From Coprinus comatus (Eukaryota; Basidiomycota; Agaricomycetes; Agaricales; Agaricaceae): a DNA stretch of 64,000 nt. The notes under the pieces were generated by a model, which searched no databases, had not been told where the DNA came from, and saw nothing but the letters and a program-made list of their open reading frames with translations. Position numbers and translations under genes: made by a program. Positions 11,465 to 24,102 of the stretch are shown here, piece by piece. The first letter of the stretch is position 1, and every line of letters begins with the position of its first letter. The stretch covers positions 28,554 through 92,553 of the forward strand of contig JAWPGT010000084.1 in NCBI GenBank assembly GCA_034638255.1, read 5' to 3'.

Positions 11465-14425
11465 ATGTTGCTCGGTCGTTTCTGGTCTCAGGCGCGTTGT
11501 CCGCAGCGACTGCACCTTCCGTCACACCTTCCTATACCCTTTTCCCAATGCGCAGCATCGACTGCTGCCGCTGTCAAGCCCACCCCAGAAGCCTCGGAAG
11601 CACCCCCGGCGCCGAAATACTCACTTTCGGATAAGGACTACAAGCGCTTGGGCTTCCAACGAAATATTGGTGTCTCTGCTCATATTGATTCTGGTAAAAC
11701 TACTTTGACTGAACGTATCTTGTACTACACGGGTCGCATTAGTGACATTCACGAGGTTCGTGGCTTTTTGGGCACATTTACGCCTGTCATATTATATATA
11801 TGCACCATTTTGGCGCATATATGCACACATACAAGAATCTCATGGGATATATGCTTATGCTTATATACGTAGGTACGAGGAAAGGATGCGGTTGGTGCAA
11901 AAATGGACCACATGGACCTCGAACGTGAAAAGGGTATCACCATCCAAAGTGCGGCCACTTTCTGCGACTGGGAGGCAACAGATCCTATTAGTGGTGACAA
12001 ACAGAAGTATGCCATCAATATCATCGACACCCCAGGTACGGGCTTCTGTTACAACAGGAGACAGACTCTGAATGTACCATCATCCATAGGTCACGTAGAT
12101 TTTACCATTGAAGTCGAACGCGCCTTGCGTGTGCTGGATGGTGCTGTCTTGGTTCTTTGTGCTGTTGCTGGAGTCCAGGTTCGTGGTCTCCTTACGTAGA
12201 ATGAAAAGTTGTTCATTGTTTTTGCTAGAGTCAAACTACCACTGTGGATCGCCAAATGCGCCGTTATAACGTACCTCGGATTTCTTTTGTGAATAAGATG
12301 GATAGGTACGTTGCTGAAGTGTGGTCTCCCGGGTCTTTGCTCATTTAATCAGGCCTGGTGCAAACCCTTGGAGGATCGTCAACCAAATCCGAAGCAAACT
12401 TCGCATCCCGGCTGCCGCTGTCCAAGTTCCTATCGGCATGGAAGACTCATTTAGTGGTGTCGTTGATCTTGTACATTGGAGGGCTATCTATAACCAAGGT
12501 TACAAAGGGTGAGTTTATCATAATTTTCCATGCTTGAGAAATACTTAACTATCTGTAACAGAAGCGAAGTTGTTGTCTCAGAAGAGATCCCATCCTCGGT
12601 AATGGAATTGGCAAAGGAAAAGCGACAAGAACTCATTGAACAACTGGCTGAGGTAGATGACGAAATCGGTGAAATCTTTTTGAATGATGAAGTCCCAAGT
12701 AACGTGCAAATCGCTGATGCTATCCGTCGCGCAACTATCGGTCTTAAATTTTCTCCCGTATTCCTTGGTTCTGCAATAAAAAATACGGGCGTCCAATCCC
12801 TCCTGGATGGCGTCTGCTCTTATCTTCCCAACCCCTCACAAACTGAAATCCTCGCCCATGATACCAATCTTCCTGCGGGCTCGCCTCAGGTTGCACTCAC
12901 TCCTGCCTCAGACGCTCCCCTTGTTGGATTGGCGTTCAAGTTAGAAGAAGGTCGCTTTGGACAGCTAACATACATGAGGGTCTATCAGGGTACATTGAAG
13001 AAGTCGATGCAAATCTACAATGCCCGTACGGGAAAAAAGGTCAAAGTGCCCCGACTTGTACGAATGCATAGTAACGAGATGGAGGATATCGAATACATTG
13101 GCCCTGGCGAGATCTGTGCTATATTTGGTGTTGAATGCTCATCTGGTGACACCTTCACGGATGGAAACACTTCGTACTCTATGGTAGGTCTCACAACCTT
13201 TTAAAGGTCGTAATACCAACTCCCGTTTTAGACGTCGATGTTCGTTCCCGAACCCGTTATTTCATTAGCAATCAAGCCCAAGGGTCAAGAAACCCCCAAC
13301 TTCTCGCGCGCACTGAATCGCTTCCAGAAGGAAGACCCCACCTTCCGTGTTCATATTGATCACGAAAGCAAGGAGGTAAGAAACACTCCTGTACGACAGC
13401 GAGCCCTTCTTATTTACTACTATTTATAGACCATTATTTCCGGAATGGGAGAACTACACCTTGAAATCTATGTCGAACGTATGAAACGGGAATACAACAC
13501 GGAATGCACAACCGGCAAACCGAGAGTCGCCTTCCGCGAAACAATCACACAACGCGCCAACTTCGATTATACCCATAAGAAACAGAGTGGTGGAGCCGGC
13601 CAATATGCTAAGGTCATTGGTTATATTGAGCCCATGGAGCCTGATGGGGAGACCGGCAAAGATGTTGGCTTTGAAAACGAGGTTATGGGCGGAACGATCC
13701 CTTCGAACTTTATTCCTGCTGTCGAAAAGGTATGCTTAGTTGTAATCATGTCTTTTTCCACATATTGACACGCTGGTATCTTAGGGATTCTACGAAGCCT
13801 TGGAGAAAGGAACCCTCTCCGGAAATCCTATCTCAGGTTGTAAACTCGTAATCCAGGATGGTGCCTTCCATATCGTTGATTCATCCGAATTGGCATTCAG
13901 GCTAGCTACTATTGGAGCGTTCCGAGAGGCCTTTAAGCAGGCAAAATCTGTCATTCTTGAACCTATTATGACGGTAGAAGTTGTCGCGCCTTCCGAATTC
14001 CAAAGTAAGTGGGTAACTTATACCCTCTACCGTCACTGACAAAGTTCTTCTTATGCTCCAGGCCAGGTCATTGGTGGTCTGAATTCTCGACGTGGCACAA
14101 TCATTGACAGCGAAGTTCGTGATGAAGAATTTACTTGCGTCGCCGAAGTTCCTCTGAACGACATGTTTGGTTACTCTAATCAACTTCGCGGATCTACTCA
14201 AGGAAAGGGTGAGTGCAGGAATCCGGGTTGAGTAGATCTGGATGCTGATTCAAATTTGTGTTTAGGCGAGTTTAGCATGGAATACAAGGTAAAAATCCTC
14301 AAGAATGTCAATGTTATAATTCAGCAACTAACTTGTGGCTCTAGACTCATCTTCCTGTTCTACCCAATATTCAAAAGGAGCTCGAAGAAGCTTACCGCAA
14401 AACTATCCCTCAGGCCAAAAAGTAA
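11465..14425 (+). CDS. MEF1: Mitochondrial elongation factor G (ribosomal translocase)
   Basis: Exons 11465-11755, 11873-12035, 12090-12178, 12229-12305, 12353-12508, 12562-13183, 13232-13375, 13430-13729, 13785-14004, 14062-14208, 14266-14288 and 14345-14425 give 770 aa, close to the family length. The start at 11465 gives a basic, Arg/Ser-rich presequence ([15 protein letters not shown]). The GTPase motifs are complete: AHIDSGKT (72-79), the switch around [16 protein letters not shown] and NKMDR. Then come domain II, domain IV ([20 protein letters not shown]) and the C-terminal domain ([28 protein letters not shown]). It acts in the mitochondrial matrix, moving tRNA and mRNA after peptide bond formation. 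All 11 introns are GT-AG and in phase. It converges with kinase 3, 205 bp downstream. Confidence 0.95.
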
Positions 14426-14630
14426 GCTTATCGCATTAGATGATACTTAGTTCTTGGTGTCCCTGCACGTCAGCCATACCTAGTTGCTGGTATTTTAACC
14501 CTATTTATCTTAGAGAGTGAAACATCCTAAATGTAATGCTATTTAATATTGGAATAGAACGATAACCCATCCCCAGAGTTAAAATCAAAACATGATGAAC
14601 TGAACACAAAATATTAGTCCTTTCCTCATT

Positions 14631-15975
14631 CTACTTAAACTTGAGAAGCTCTTCACACACGCGAGAGATGGGGGGACGGTCATCCGGGTTACTACCCCAA
14701 CACTCTACCATAAGGCACCATTTCTCATTCGTGATGGAATCTGGATAGTGGTCTTGTTGAGGACGTTGCCCTTCTCCTATGCATCGCATCCAAGTGATCT
14801 GAGCGTTGCTTGTGATATGGTTGAAAGGTAATGATGAGGTGTCATTTAACGGTTGTTTTCCAGCCCGGTAGGATAAAATCTGAAGATGAGTCAATATAAC
14901 CAGTACTCCTGCTTCGTATTTGTGATACGCACCTGGAGCATGCACATGCTAAAGCTATAAACGTCACCACTATAAGTTGGCTTGACGGTGTCTCCATCAT
15001 AGAAAAGGATTTCCGGAGCAATGAATCTCCAAGGCAGATTTCGGTACCTGCCTGTCGTAAACCCACTCACTGTGAAGATGTGTGAAAACCCGAAATCAAT
15101 TATCTTGACAACACCATCTTTATCAACGCGTAAATTATCCTGGTATTATGATTATTGAGTTTGATCATAAGTTGTACTTAAATAAAAGAAATGTGCTTAC
15201 AGGACGTAAATCACCATGGATGACGCCCTTGGTGTTGAGATAATTCAGACCACGAGCAATTCCAAGAACCTGTGTATGGCAGAGAAAAAGAATGAGTCAC
15301 AAAAAATTGTTGCAAAGAGAACAAAGTTCAACGAACTTACACAGTCATTGCGATGGTTTGGATTTTCCATCACATATTGCAAAATGGGAAACTCAATGAA
15401 GACAGAAACAAGGCCTGGAATCCAAAGCAAAGAACTAGCTGGGTTCTCGGAAGAGCTTTCTATTTGAGGGAGTTTGTTGGTCTCGGAATCATGATCATCT
15501 GGGTAGGCTAAACCATAGAAGGTTCCAATATTTGGGTGGTTAAGATCCCTCCAAACAAAGACTTCCCGAAGAAATCGCTGTGCACAAATGTTAGCAAGTA
15601 GAAACATACTAAAATGATGTTTATGTACCCTTTTTAATGACGTTTGACTTTCTTCACCTTTTGGGATGTAGAGAACCTTGACTACGACCTATCCCCCAGA
15701 AACATCCGTTAAGAAGACTGGTATTCGTATAAAAAAACTGCTCAAATACATACCTTGGTTATGGAACCACTGATATCTGCGGTTGCGGGCCATATTAAGC
15801 CACATGAACCTGTGTCCAATGGCTCTTTCCCAAATTGAACAGTGACTTGCTGTGAGTAACATTAGTAGGGAACAAATATATACAGTACATATATACTTGC
15901 ATAATCACGAATAGTAGATTCGAAATCAATAAGGTCCTCCAGCTTACTACCAAGGGGAGGAGGTGCAACAGACAT
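14631..15975 (-). CDS. Tyrosine-kinase-like protein kinase with HGD loop (kinase 3)
   Basis: Exons (minus order) 15975-15897, 15845-15754, 15688-15629, 15577-15341, 15269-15201, 15139-14933 and 14879-14631 give 330 aa. Motifs: VVVK lysine (61), VIHGDLRPDNLRV with Asp176, IIDFG with Asp194, IAPEI, and a C-lobe ECWGSNPDDRPP. The glycine loop is weak (about DTGSCGLIW). It is shorter at the N terminus and more diverged than kinases 1 and 2, but shares the split after HGDLRP, so it is an older, inverted member of the same cluster. An insert of about 20-30 residues, rich in Asp/Glu/Ser, lies in exon 4 between the two lobes. Substrate unknown. Confidence 0.85.
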
Positions 15976-18699
15976 ATCGATAAGAGTAGTAGTGACGATT
16001 TACAAGAACGCTTTGAAAATTGAGGGTGTTGGAGATCTAAGCATTCCGAATATCCGTATCCTTCTTATATATGTACCCCATCTCTGTACTCCTCCCTCGC
16101 AAGAGCGCAGGAAAATATTTGTGATATCATAGCGTGGTCGAACGCAACGATGTGCCCACTGCCAAGGCCCTCGTGCTCATAGGAATTGATCATTCACAGT
16201 TTCATACCGTTGATTCAGAGGAAGATAAGTCTCCAATTATAGTTTGAATAAGAACGGAGTCCAGACTACACAATCGGGGTGGGTAATTAATCGTCTGATC
16301 CCGAAAATAATGGACAGCAGATGCTGATGGACTTGAAGCTTGAAGCATGGTCAGAGTGGCAGACTGCAGTAACCTTCCTGCTTTTAGTTACTGACTTGTG
16401 AAGAAGCCGGTCCTATAGGCTTCAGATCGTGTAGATTTCGACGCCGCGGTTGAGTCTATGTCTAGATCCTATGTCAACGCTTTGGCCAAGTTCAGGGTTT
16501 ATTATATTTGATACTGCGGGGTAAGTAAATAAAACGAGCGCAAAGTACTCCTCCTACCTTAATTTGGACTTGGGCGCTAACCAGATAAAAATATGTTCCC
16601 CATCTCCTGGGGCCCGATATCGGAGAATCGTTCTTCTTCTCAGGATTACTGTATCTAATACTATGCTCGCGTTATTTCTAAGTATCAGGGAGTGATAATA
16701 TATGATACTACCCTCGTTGAAAATTGATTGTGTGTATTACCTTGACTCCTACATTAGTGATTAGCCTCTAAGTACTTGGATTTATCGTGATCTTAAATCG
16801 AATTTAGGTTGAAATCAGGGCTCTGTGAGGCCATCTGTCATCTATTGTCATTTATCGAGCTCCCCGCTTTACCGCCATCGGAATCCTTAGCAAGCGCAGA
16901 GACATCCGCACACTGCACGAGTAGTACGCACTCTACTCTTCCAATGGTCCGATTCATGGATCTCAAACAATGGATAGATGAACGATGTCGCTGATTGGTG
17001 ATAGCTTATTCATTGGAAAGAAACTTGGCAGCAGGCAATCACAACTCCAAGGTCACTGAGACGTTCTTTGCCCTTTGCCCCTACACAATTCATCTATCAT
17101 TTGGCACAAGCATCCCTTGAAAAACTTGATATTCGTTTCGTAAGTTCCTATAAATAAACTGATTTCTATCGCATTGTAAGTAACCTTTCAAGTAGAACTG
17201 ATCCTACACGGGTATTTTGGTCTTATGCTAAAGATCTTATAAAAGGAAAAAAAAGTTGACAAAGATGTGGGTTGACTCAACGGCGGAGACTTGATAAGAA
17301 TCAGTCAGGTCCGTGTGGTGTGCTGTCATGTATTGATCTCTAAAGTCCACCCACATCCTCAAGACGGAACACTGGCGTTTCTTTCCATGCAGTAAAGCCG
17401 TTCCGTTTAATGAAACAAACTCAACTATATATATAATAAGAACGGCATGTATGCTTTCGGCATTGGGACCGCATTGGGATGTCCACAGGCCCTATAAAGA
17501 CGGATCAAGATCGCAGACCATTCGAATTGGTTACTTATTGGATGCCCTCCGCAGAGTTTTGTCCCAAAACTCAAATTTGATTGTTCCATGCTCCATAAAT
17601 CTGGAGGAAGGTTAATAGCAGCTTCTTCACACCTGAAACTAGAAGCCCTTCTGGAGTTCGTATCCCATAACCTCCAATGGGCCATAACACGGTAATACGT
17701 ATCTCTCAGCTGATCATGCAGGGACAATGTCCTACTATGGCCCTGGACAAGCATTTGAAGGTTAATAAAGACTAAGGGTTTAAACATGTGGGAACCTGGG
17801 GGTGAACAGGGTGACAAGAGCCTTGCAAAGTTCCGTTATGGACATTGTAACAAATCACCAGATTAAATAGACCACCGGCCTCACCATTAATGTGACGGGT
17901 GCATCACCACCCCTGACAATCTTATCAGCTTTATTTGGTGTAGACAAACATTTCGGATTATAAAGTTCATATTTACATAACCATTGTCTTTAGTTTTACA
18001 TTTTTCTACCTCGAATTGAGAGTCTGTGCAGATTGAATATCTGACTGAACTTTGTAAGACTACCTTGTAACACTAGCACGTTACAATTAAGCTGTAAAAT
18101 AGGATCACTTGAAGAGGCAAGGAGTAGTACAAGTTGTTTGGAGGCGCTTGAGTTTTCGGACAAAATTGCCGAGATTAATTAGCTGCATTATTATTTTTTA
18201 ACTCTGTTTTGAAAATGGTTGAAACACCGAAATGTCAGTGTGTCAAATGCACAAGTTCGGGCCGCAGTGGTATTTTCCTAATATGTAGTATATAGTTCAT
18301 TGATAGTTCATACTATACGAATACATTCTTTTTTATAACTACTATGGCCTTTAGCCCACTTCGCAAAGGCGAAATCCGTACAAAGACCCAACTCGTTTGA
18401 GTTCAATTCTCAAAGACTACCAATTATATTTCTGGGTATTGTGCATGTATTTAGCCATCAGCAAAAAATAGGATAAGTACTTAAAGTAACTTAGGCTATT
18501 CAAAAGACCCTGAATAAGTACTTCAAGTTATGTTTGGTGAGACTAGAATACTATACTCCTTTATAAGCTCTCTTGGTAGTAAACATTTAAACGGCTGCCC
18601 TTTATGGGGTGTTCTTGGTCATTAGGCTCATGTAGTGGTATGATGATTAATTGAGATGTGTTAATGGATCTATGTAAGTGTAAAGAAGTATACATACGG
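15976..18699. other. Gene-poor region left of the retrotransposon
   Basis: There is no supportable gene in 2.7 kb. The longest frame (17425-17817, -) has no recognisable domain, no sound introns and no codon character like its neighbours. Near 18395-18411 a perfect 5-bp stem with a 7-nt TTCAATT loop resembles a tRNA T-arm, but no acceptor stem matches it. Confidence 0.5.
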
Positions 18700-18704
18700 A
18701 AAGG

Positions 18705-19339
18705 TGTTATGACCACGAACCGTTAAGCTGAACACTCCTGGAACTTAAACGCTAGAGTGCAGTCGTGTAGGAACGTGCGATCAATAAACACTCTGCTGCA
18801 ATCTCAAGGCCTTTCAACCTAGTGACCGAGAGGTATGGAGACAGAGATGTATAAGGGCTACAACAGAAGAGATTAAAGCTTAAGGCTTTAATCGTCTAAT
18901 ACATCGAGTATTTATACTATTCTAGGGATGTACCTAATAATAGCTACTAACTACGTATATCCCAAATACTCGTCATCGCTTTATAATCTACTCCATACAC
19001 AATGCTAGAACTGTCAACAGGAGTAGGTGAGACATCGGGGTCGGGGACTATTTACTCCATATACAATGAAAGATTAGTCAACAGGAGTAAAATGACGAAA
19101 TGGATAACTAATACTGGAGTCGGGGAAATGCATACTTCTAAGCATAAGTGGAGTCTCATACTTAGTTCGACGTTAGGTCATAGCGATGTCATAGTGATGT
19201 CACTGTGATGTCACCGGGAATGGTATGTCAAGCGGAGTCGTCCATGGTGTCGTCATTGGGAATGAGTTCGGGGAAGATGGCGAACAAGTCTTCCTCGGTG
19301 GTGGTGGTACGGGCCGGTGGTTTGGGTGGACTCGTAACA
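18705..19339 (-). repeat. 3' LTR (left copy)
   Basis: 635 bp, TGTTA...TAACA. In sense it opens with the last codons of the third ORF (stop at 19228). U3 contains a direct repeat (18989-19026 and 19051-19092), three GATGTCA/TGACATC words at about 19184-19214, and TATAAATA at 18916-18909. The predicted transcription start is about 18881. Confidence 0.95.
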
Positions 19340-20584
19340 TTACTTCCTTCCTTAAGGGGAATGTCCTCATTCTCAACTTCAGAGGTCTCTGCAAGGGGAG
19401 CCAGTGATGTTGGCCTCGGCGACGGGGTCGTAGTCTTCTCCAAAGTCTCGTCCAAAGTCTTCTTGATTTGATCCAGTACTCTGGCGTGAGCGGCGGCGTG
19501 CTTGGCGAGAGTGGGAATGGCATCGATGATGTCTTTCACTGCGAGATCCAGTCGGAATCGGGGTACGGGGTCCTGTCGATCGTGAGCGGCGTATCTCTGG
19601 TGGTTCATGAATGCTAGGACGCGTTGTCCCTCGATTGATTGGTCGTTGTGTCGGTTGCTGTTGTAAAAGTGTCCTATCTCCTTGTAGAATGTTACTGTCC
19701 GTTTTATCGGCAGGGCGGAGTTTAGGGTTTTGGATGTAGTGCTCCTCAATAACGGAGGTCGGGATGGTGTTGGAAGGGAGGCCTTTGTACTTGTTGCGGG
19801 AGCAATGCTTGGCATAGTGGCCTGGAGCAGTTTGCTTACAGTGGTTGCAGAAGTAACTTTCGCAATGTGGTAGGAAGTGGTTATGTCCGTTACATGCAGG
19901 GCACCGACGCTGTGTGGATTTAATTGGTGGCATGTATGGGGTCTGGGGACATTGGCTGGGAACGTTTGGTGGGATAGTAGGTTGGTCAGGTAGTAGCTTT
20001 CCTGAGTGGTCAGGTTCCGGGCCCATTGTTCGAGCATGTAGTGGTTCCTGAGGAGTGGTGTGAGTCGCTTCCGAGTCTCTAGAAAGGATTCCGTCCCTTC
20101 GAGTCTCAAGGTTGCTAGTGCTAACATATCGTGGTCCAAAACTAACGCTGAAGAGCGAAGGTCTTGAATTTCGGGATCTGTCAAGATCCTGGAAAAGCTG
20201 GTGGAGGCTAGCATGCTCTGGTTGTGAAAAACCATTCGATTGGAGTTTTTGACAAGTGTGGGCCAAGGTGTCCCAAAGGTACAGTTCCTTAGCTCTTTGA
20301 GGAAAGTAAGCAGATAGGTCTTCCCGAAGGGTGTGAAGGAGTGTGCGGCGTTCAGAGTTGTTTCGATGAACGGATTCGAGGTCAGCGATGTATGTTTCGC
20401 ATGATAGTCGGAATCGAACAAGCTGAGTGTCAGGGGAATACGGGAGAGGGATGCGTGTGGTGGAACCATTGGTAGGAGCCAAGGTTTGGGTTGGGAGTAC
20501 GGTGGAGGGGGCATTGGTGATAGTAGTGATGGGTGTATTGGGAGGAGAGTAGAGCATTGAACTGGGGATTTGGTCAGAGTCCAT
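19228..20584 (-). pseudogene. Extra retrotransposon ORF with two zinc knuckles
   Basis: It starts at 20584, overlapping the pol stop (20574) by 11 nt, and ends at 19228 inside the 3' LTR, about 450 aa. The N-terminal part is Pro/Thr-rich then helical (about residues 45-140). The middle has a classical zinc knuckle CPACNGHNHFLPHC (CX2CX4HX4C) and a second CX2CX6HX4C knuckle (CNHCKQTAPGHYAKHC). The C-terminal part is helical, then acidic. Near 19713-19715 a one-base change in a G run switches the open frame, so the two halves lie in different frames. It sits where other elements carry env, but has no signal peptide or membrane segment. A nucleic-acid-binding, Gag-like accessory role is inference. 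Confidence 0.75.
19340..19354 (-). promoter_or_regulatory. Polypurine tract
   Basis: In sense AAGGAAGGAAGTAA abuts the 3' LTR. It is a purine-rich primer for plus-strand DNA and, unusually, lies inside the coding frame of the third ORF. Confidence 0.7.
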
Positions 20585-23500
20585 GTCTCTCTTTATAACT
20601 TTTTAGGATTGCTCCTGAATTGGTAAGATTCGATTCAGGCTCCCAAGAATCTTCCGTGGAAGAGTATCCTTTCCAATGAACAAGATACCGTCTTGTCCTC
20701 GGGGTTCCTTTGTGGTGTAGGATATTTTCGACCTCGTATTCTTCTTCTCCATTTACTATGTCTGGAGGTGGTGCTGTAAACATTTTGCCATATACGTCAT
20801 TCTCTTTGACAGGAGTGAGGAGTTGGATATGGAATTTGTTGTGGATCCTCCACGTCATTGGTAACTCTAGTTCATAGGTGGTTGTTCCTATTTTGCGTAG
20901 AATTTTGAAGGGGCCTTCTCGGCGCTGTGCCATCTTCTTCGATTTGTATTTGATTTGGAGGTTTCTGTTATCAAGCCAGACCCGTTGTCCTGGTTCTAGG
21001 GTTGGTAATGGTCTGTTCGATCGAGCGGCCATAAGTTGACGCATATGTTCATGAGCTTCTTGAGCCTGTTCTCTTGTTTGCTTGAGGTATTCAAATCGGG
21101 ATGAGATAGATGGGATGTTTGAGGGTTCTTCCGTAGTATGGAATGTTTTTGGTGCATAGCCATACATTAGTTCGAATGGGGTTTGAGTGCGACCAGCATG
21201 GGTACGGGAATTATGTGTAAATTCGAGGATAGGCAGTGCTCGTGCCCAGGAGTTGGGATTTGCAGAGCAATAGATGGATAAGAATAGTTCGATCTCTTGA
21301 TTGAATCTTTCGGTTGATCCGTCGGATTGAGGATGATAGGCGGTCGAGTATGCGGGTTCTATATTTAGTTTTGAATAGAATTCTTGCATTGACTTGGCGA
21401 TGAATTGGGGTCCTCGATCTGAGATAACCTTTTCGGGAGTTCCGAATTTGGCAAATAACCGTTCTATCAATAGCTCGGCTATGTCATCGGCTGTGGCTGT
21501 TTTCGCAGTAGGAATAATTAATATCCCCTTTGTAAGTCCATGGTCCACTATGGACAATATAGAGTCATAGGGGCCGTCTGGAGGTAGATCCGTTATCATG
21601 TCCATGGAGATTTGGGTGAATGGACGGATGGAAGCAGGTCCTTTTATGGGTTGTAAGGGTGCTTTGAGTGGGTGGCGGTTAATCTTGTATTGTTGACAAG
21701 TTCCACAACCTTGAACGTAGTTGTGTACGAACGAGTTCATACCGGGCCAGTAACAGTATTGCTTTAGTTTTCGTAAAGTTTCTGTAATTCCTGGGTGTCC
21801 AGCGGTGATATGGTCGTGTACTCTTTGTAAGAGGGATCGTCTAAGAAGAAGATCATCCGGGATGACAATCTTATTCTGGTAGCGGAGGAAACCATCATCG
21901 TCGATGACGTATGTTTCAGGAATGGATGAAGACCGTTGTTGAGTGACGTCTTTTATTTTCTGACCGATGGGGTCATCAATAATGCAGAGTGACGTTTCTT
22001 GTAAATCTGTGGAGAATAATGACGGGGGTAGTGCAGTTACGTCATGATTATCGTCTCCGATAGGTACGTGATCAGGTCTTCGGGATAGATGATCAGCGGG
22101 ACCATTTTTCTTGCCGGGAATATGTCGGATTTCGATGTTGAATCGTTGCATATACGCTGTCCATCGTGCTTGTCGTCGGTTGAGGTCTTGAGGGTTCTTC
22201 CAACGTTTGAGGTTTTCGTGATCGGACCATACAATGGTTTTGTGTGGTGATCCTTCGAAGTAGTGTCTCCACTCTGTGAGTGCTCGAATTATTGCGAGAA
22301 ATTCTTGCTCTGAGCAATGATAATTTCGTTCGGCGGGATTGAAACTTCAGCTGTGATAAGCAACTGGGTGCTTGACTCCATTGGTGTCTCGTTGTAGTAG
22401 GACAGCTCCTGTTGCGTATAGAGATGCATCACATTCTATTTCAAACGGTTTAGTTTGATCGGCAACTGTGAGGATGGGCTGTGTGAGAAATCGCGCTTTC
22501 AGATCTTCGAATGAAGACTGGCATTCAGATGTCCAATCGAATACTTTAGTATTAGACATAAGAGCGTTAAGCGGATGTGCGAGGTCGGAGTAGTTTCGAA
22601 TGAATTTGCGGTAGAAGTTGCAAAATCCAATGAACTTGCGAACGTCTCGTACTGATTTGGGTACGGGCCATTGTTGGATGCCTTGTAATTTTGCGGGGTC
22701 CATGGCGACGTTGTTGGGGAGTGATGATTACACCGAGATACTCGAGGTGTTGTTTTTCGAATTCGCATTTCTCTGTTTTGAGAAATAGATCATTCTTTAG
22801 GAGGATTCGTAGTACTTCTTTAGTAATACGGCGAAGTTCCTCTTTAGTTTTGGCATGAATGAGGATATCATCCATATAGACAATGACTTCTCCATCATCT
22901 ATCAGCTTTCTAAACAATGAGTCCATCATTGCTTGGAAGGTAGCTGGCGAATTGCACATTCCAAAGAACATAACTGTGGGTTCGAAAAGTCCTTTAGTTG
23001 TTTTAAAGGCTCCTTTCCATTGATCTCCATCTTTTATGCGGATATTGTTATATCCTAGACGAACATCAAGTTTTGTGAACCATTTCGAATCTCTCAATTT
23101 GTCGAGTATTGATGAGATGAGGGGAATGGGATATGCGTTTTTGATAGTGTGTTGATTTAGATATCTGTAATCTTGACAGGGCCGTAGTTTTCCATCTTTC
23201 TTTCCTACAAAAAGAGAAAGGGGAGGCCATAGGTGATTTTGAAGGTCGAATGTAACCTTTTTCAAGATTCTCTTTTAAGAAGGTATCGAGTTCCTTCTCT
23301 TCTAGAGGTGATAACCGATATGGTTTAATTGAACAAGCTTCGAATGAATCTTCGAGTTCAATTTTATGATCCCAAGGTCGGGTTTGAGGAAAGCGTTCTG
23401 ATGCTTTCTTGTCAAAGAGTTTGTAGAATTCGGCGAACTCTTTAGGAACGACTTTCTTAGGGTCGTCTTGTTTCTTGTCACCAAATTGTTGAGCAATGGT

Positions 23501-24067
23501 GTTAGAGGATGATGTTTTGACGTTGATTTCAACTGAGTCTTCCTCGTCGAGGCAGATTTTGTTCAGTTGTGTGTCATCATCTGTAATGGTTTGAATTAGA
23601 TCAAGGTATATTTCGTCGCTTGATTCTTCTTCTCTCCATTTAAGTAATCTGTCAGACCAATTGATGTCTGGATTATTTTCCTGTAACCAGGGGAATCCTA
23701 AAATGATTCTAGGTTTTCCGAGACTGATTATTTTGGCTTCGATGGTTGTTTGTCGACCATTAACTGTACAGTTCAATGGGGAATAGAATGAACAAACACC
23801 ATTTTTGGTACCATCTGCATTGTAAGCAGTAATGGGTTTTAAGAGTTTCTTGACAGGCCATTGGTGTTGTTTTACCAAAGCTGGGTCAATGAAATTTCCT
23901 CCTGCTCCTGAGTCTATGAGGGCGAGGATATCCACGGTTTCTGAGTTGGCTACTGCACTGGAAGTTTGTGTGGGGGCGTAGATAGAGTTGGATCCATTTC
24001 CTCCGAGTTGTACAGCGTTGAGTGGAAGAGGAATAGAATATGATGATGTAGATGGGGCAGTAGACAC
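20574..24067 (-). pseudogene. pol: Retrotransposon pol: protease, RT, RNase H, integrase, chromodomain
   Basis: Domains in order: aspartic protease (LALIDSGAGGNFID); reverse transcriptase with YMDD active site ([12 protein letters not shown]); RNase H (FEIECDASLYATGAVLLQ and the later SFNPAERNY block); integrase with HHCC zinc site (HPGIT...CGTCQQYK) and the D, D, E triad (SMDMITDLP, ISDRGPQF, STERFNQ); and a C-terminal chromodomain (RRYLVHWKGYSSTEDSWEPE). The reading frame is broken three times: a short homopolymer at about 23209-23213 before the RT, a run of four at 22716-22719 after the RT, and an in-frame TGA at 22349-22347 in RNase H, which sits where a CGA would be one transition away. 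Integrase through chromodomain (20574-22151) is intact. Chromodomains of this type steer integration to marked chromatin. Confidence 0.95.
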
Positions 24068-24102
24068 AGATGGAAGAGAGTTAGACGTGGTGGCTAATCT
24101 CT

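Noticed and set aside
17425..17817. Minus frame of 130 codons
   Set aside because: No domain, no splice partners and no similarity to neighbours; likely chance.
18395..18411. tRNA-like T-arm (5-bp stem, TTCAATT loop)
   Set aside because: No matching acceptor stem or anticodon arm lies upstream at tRNA distance.
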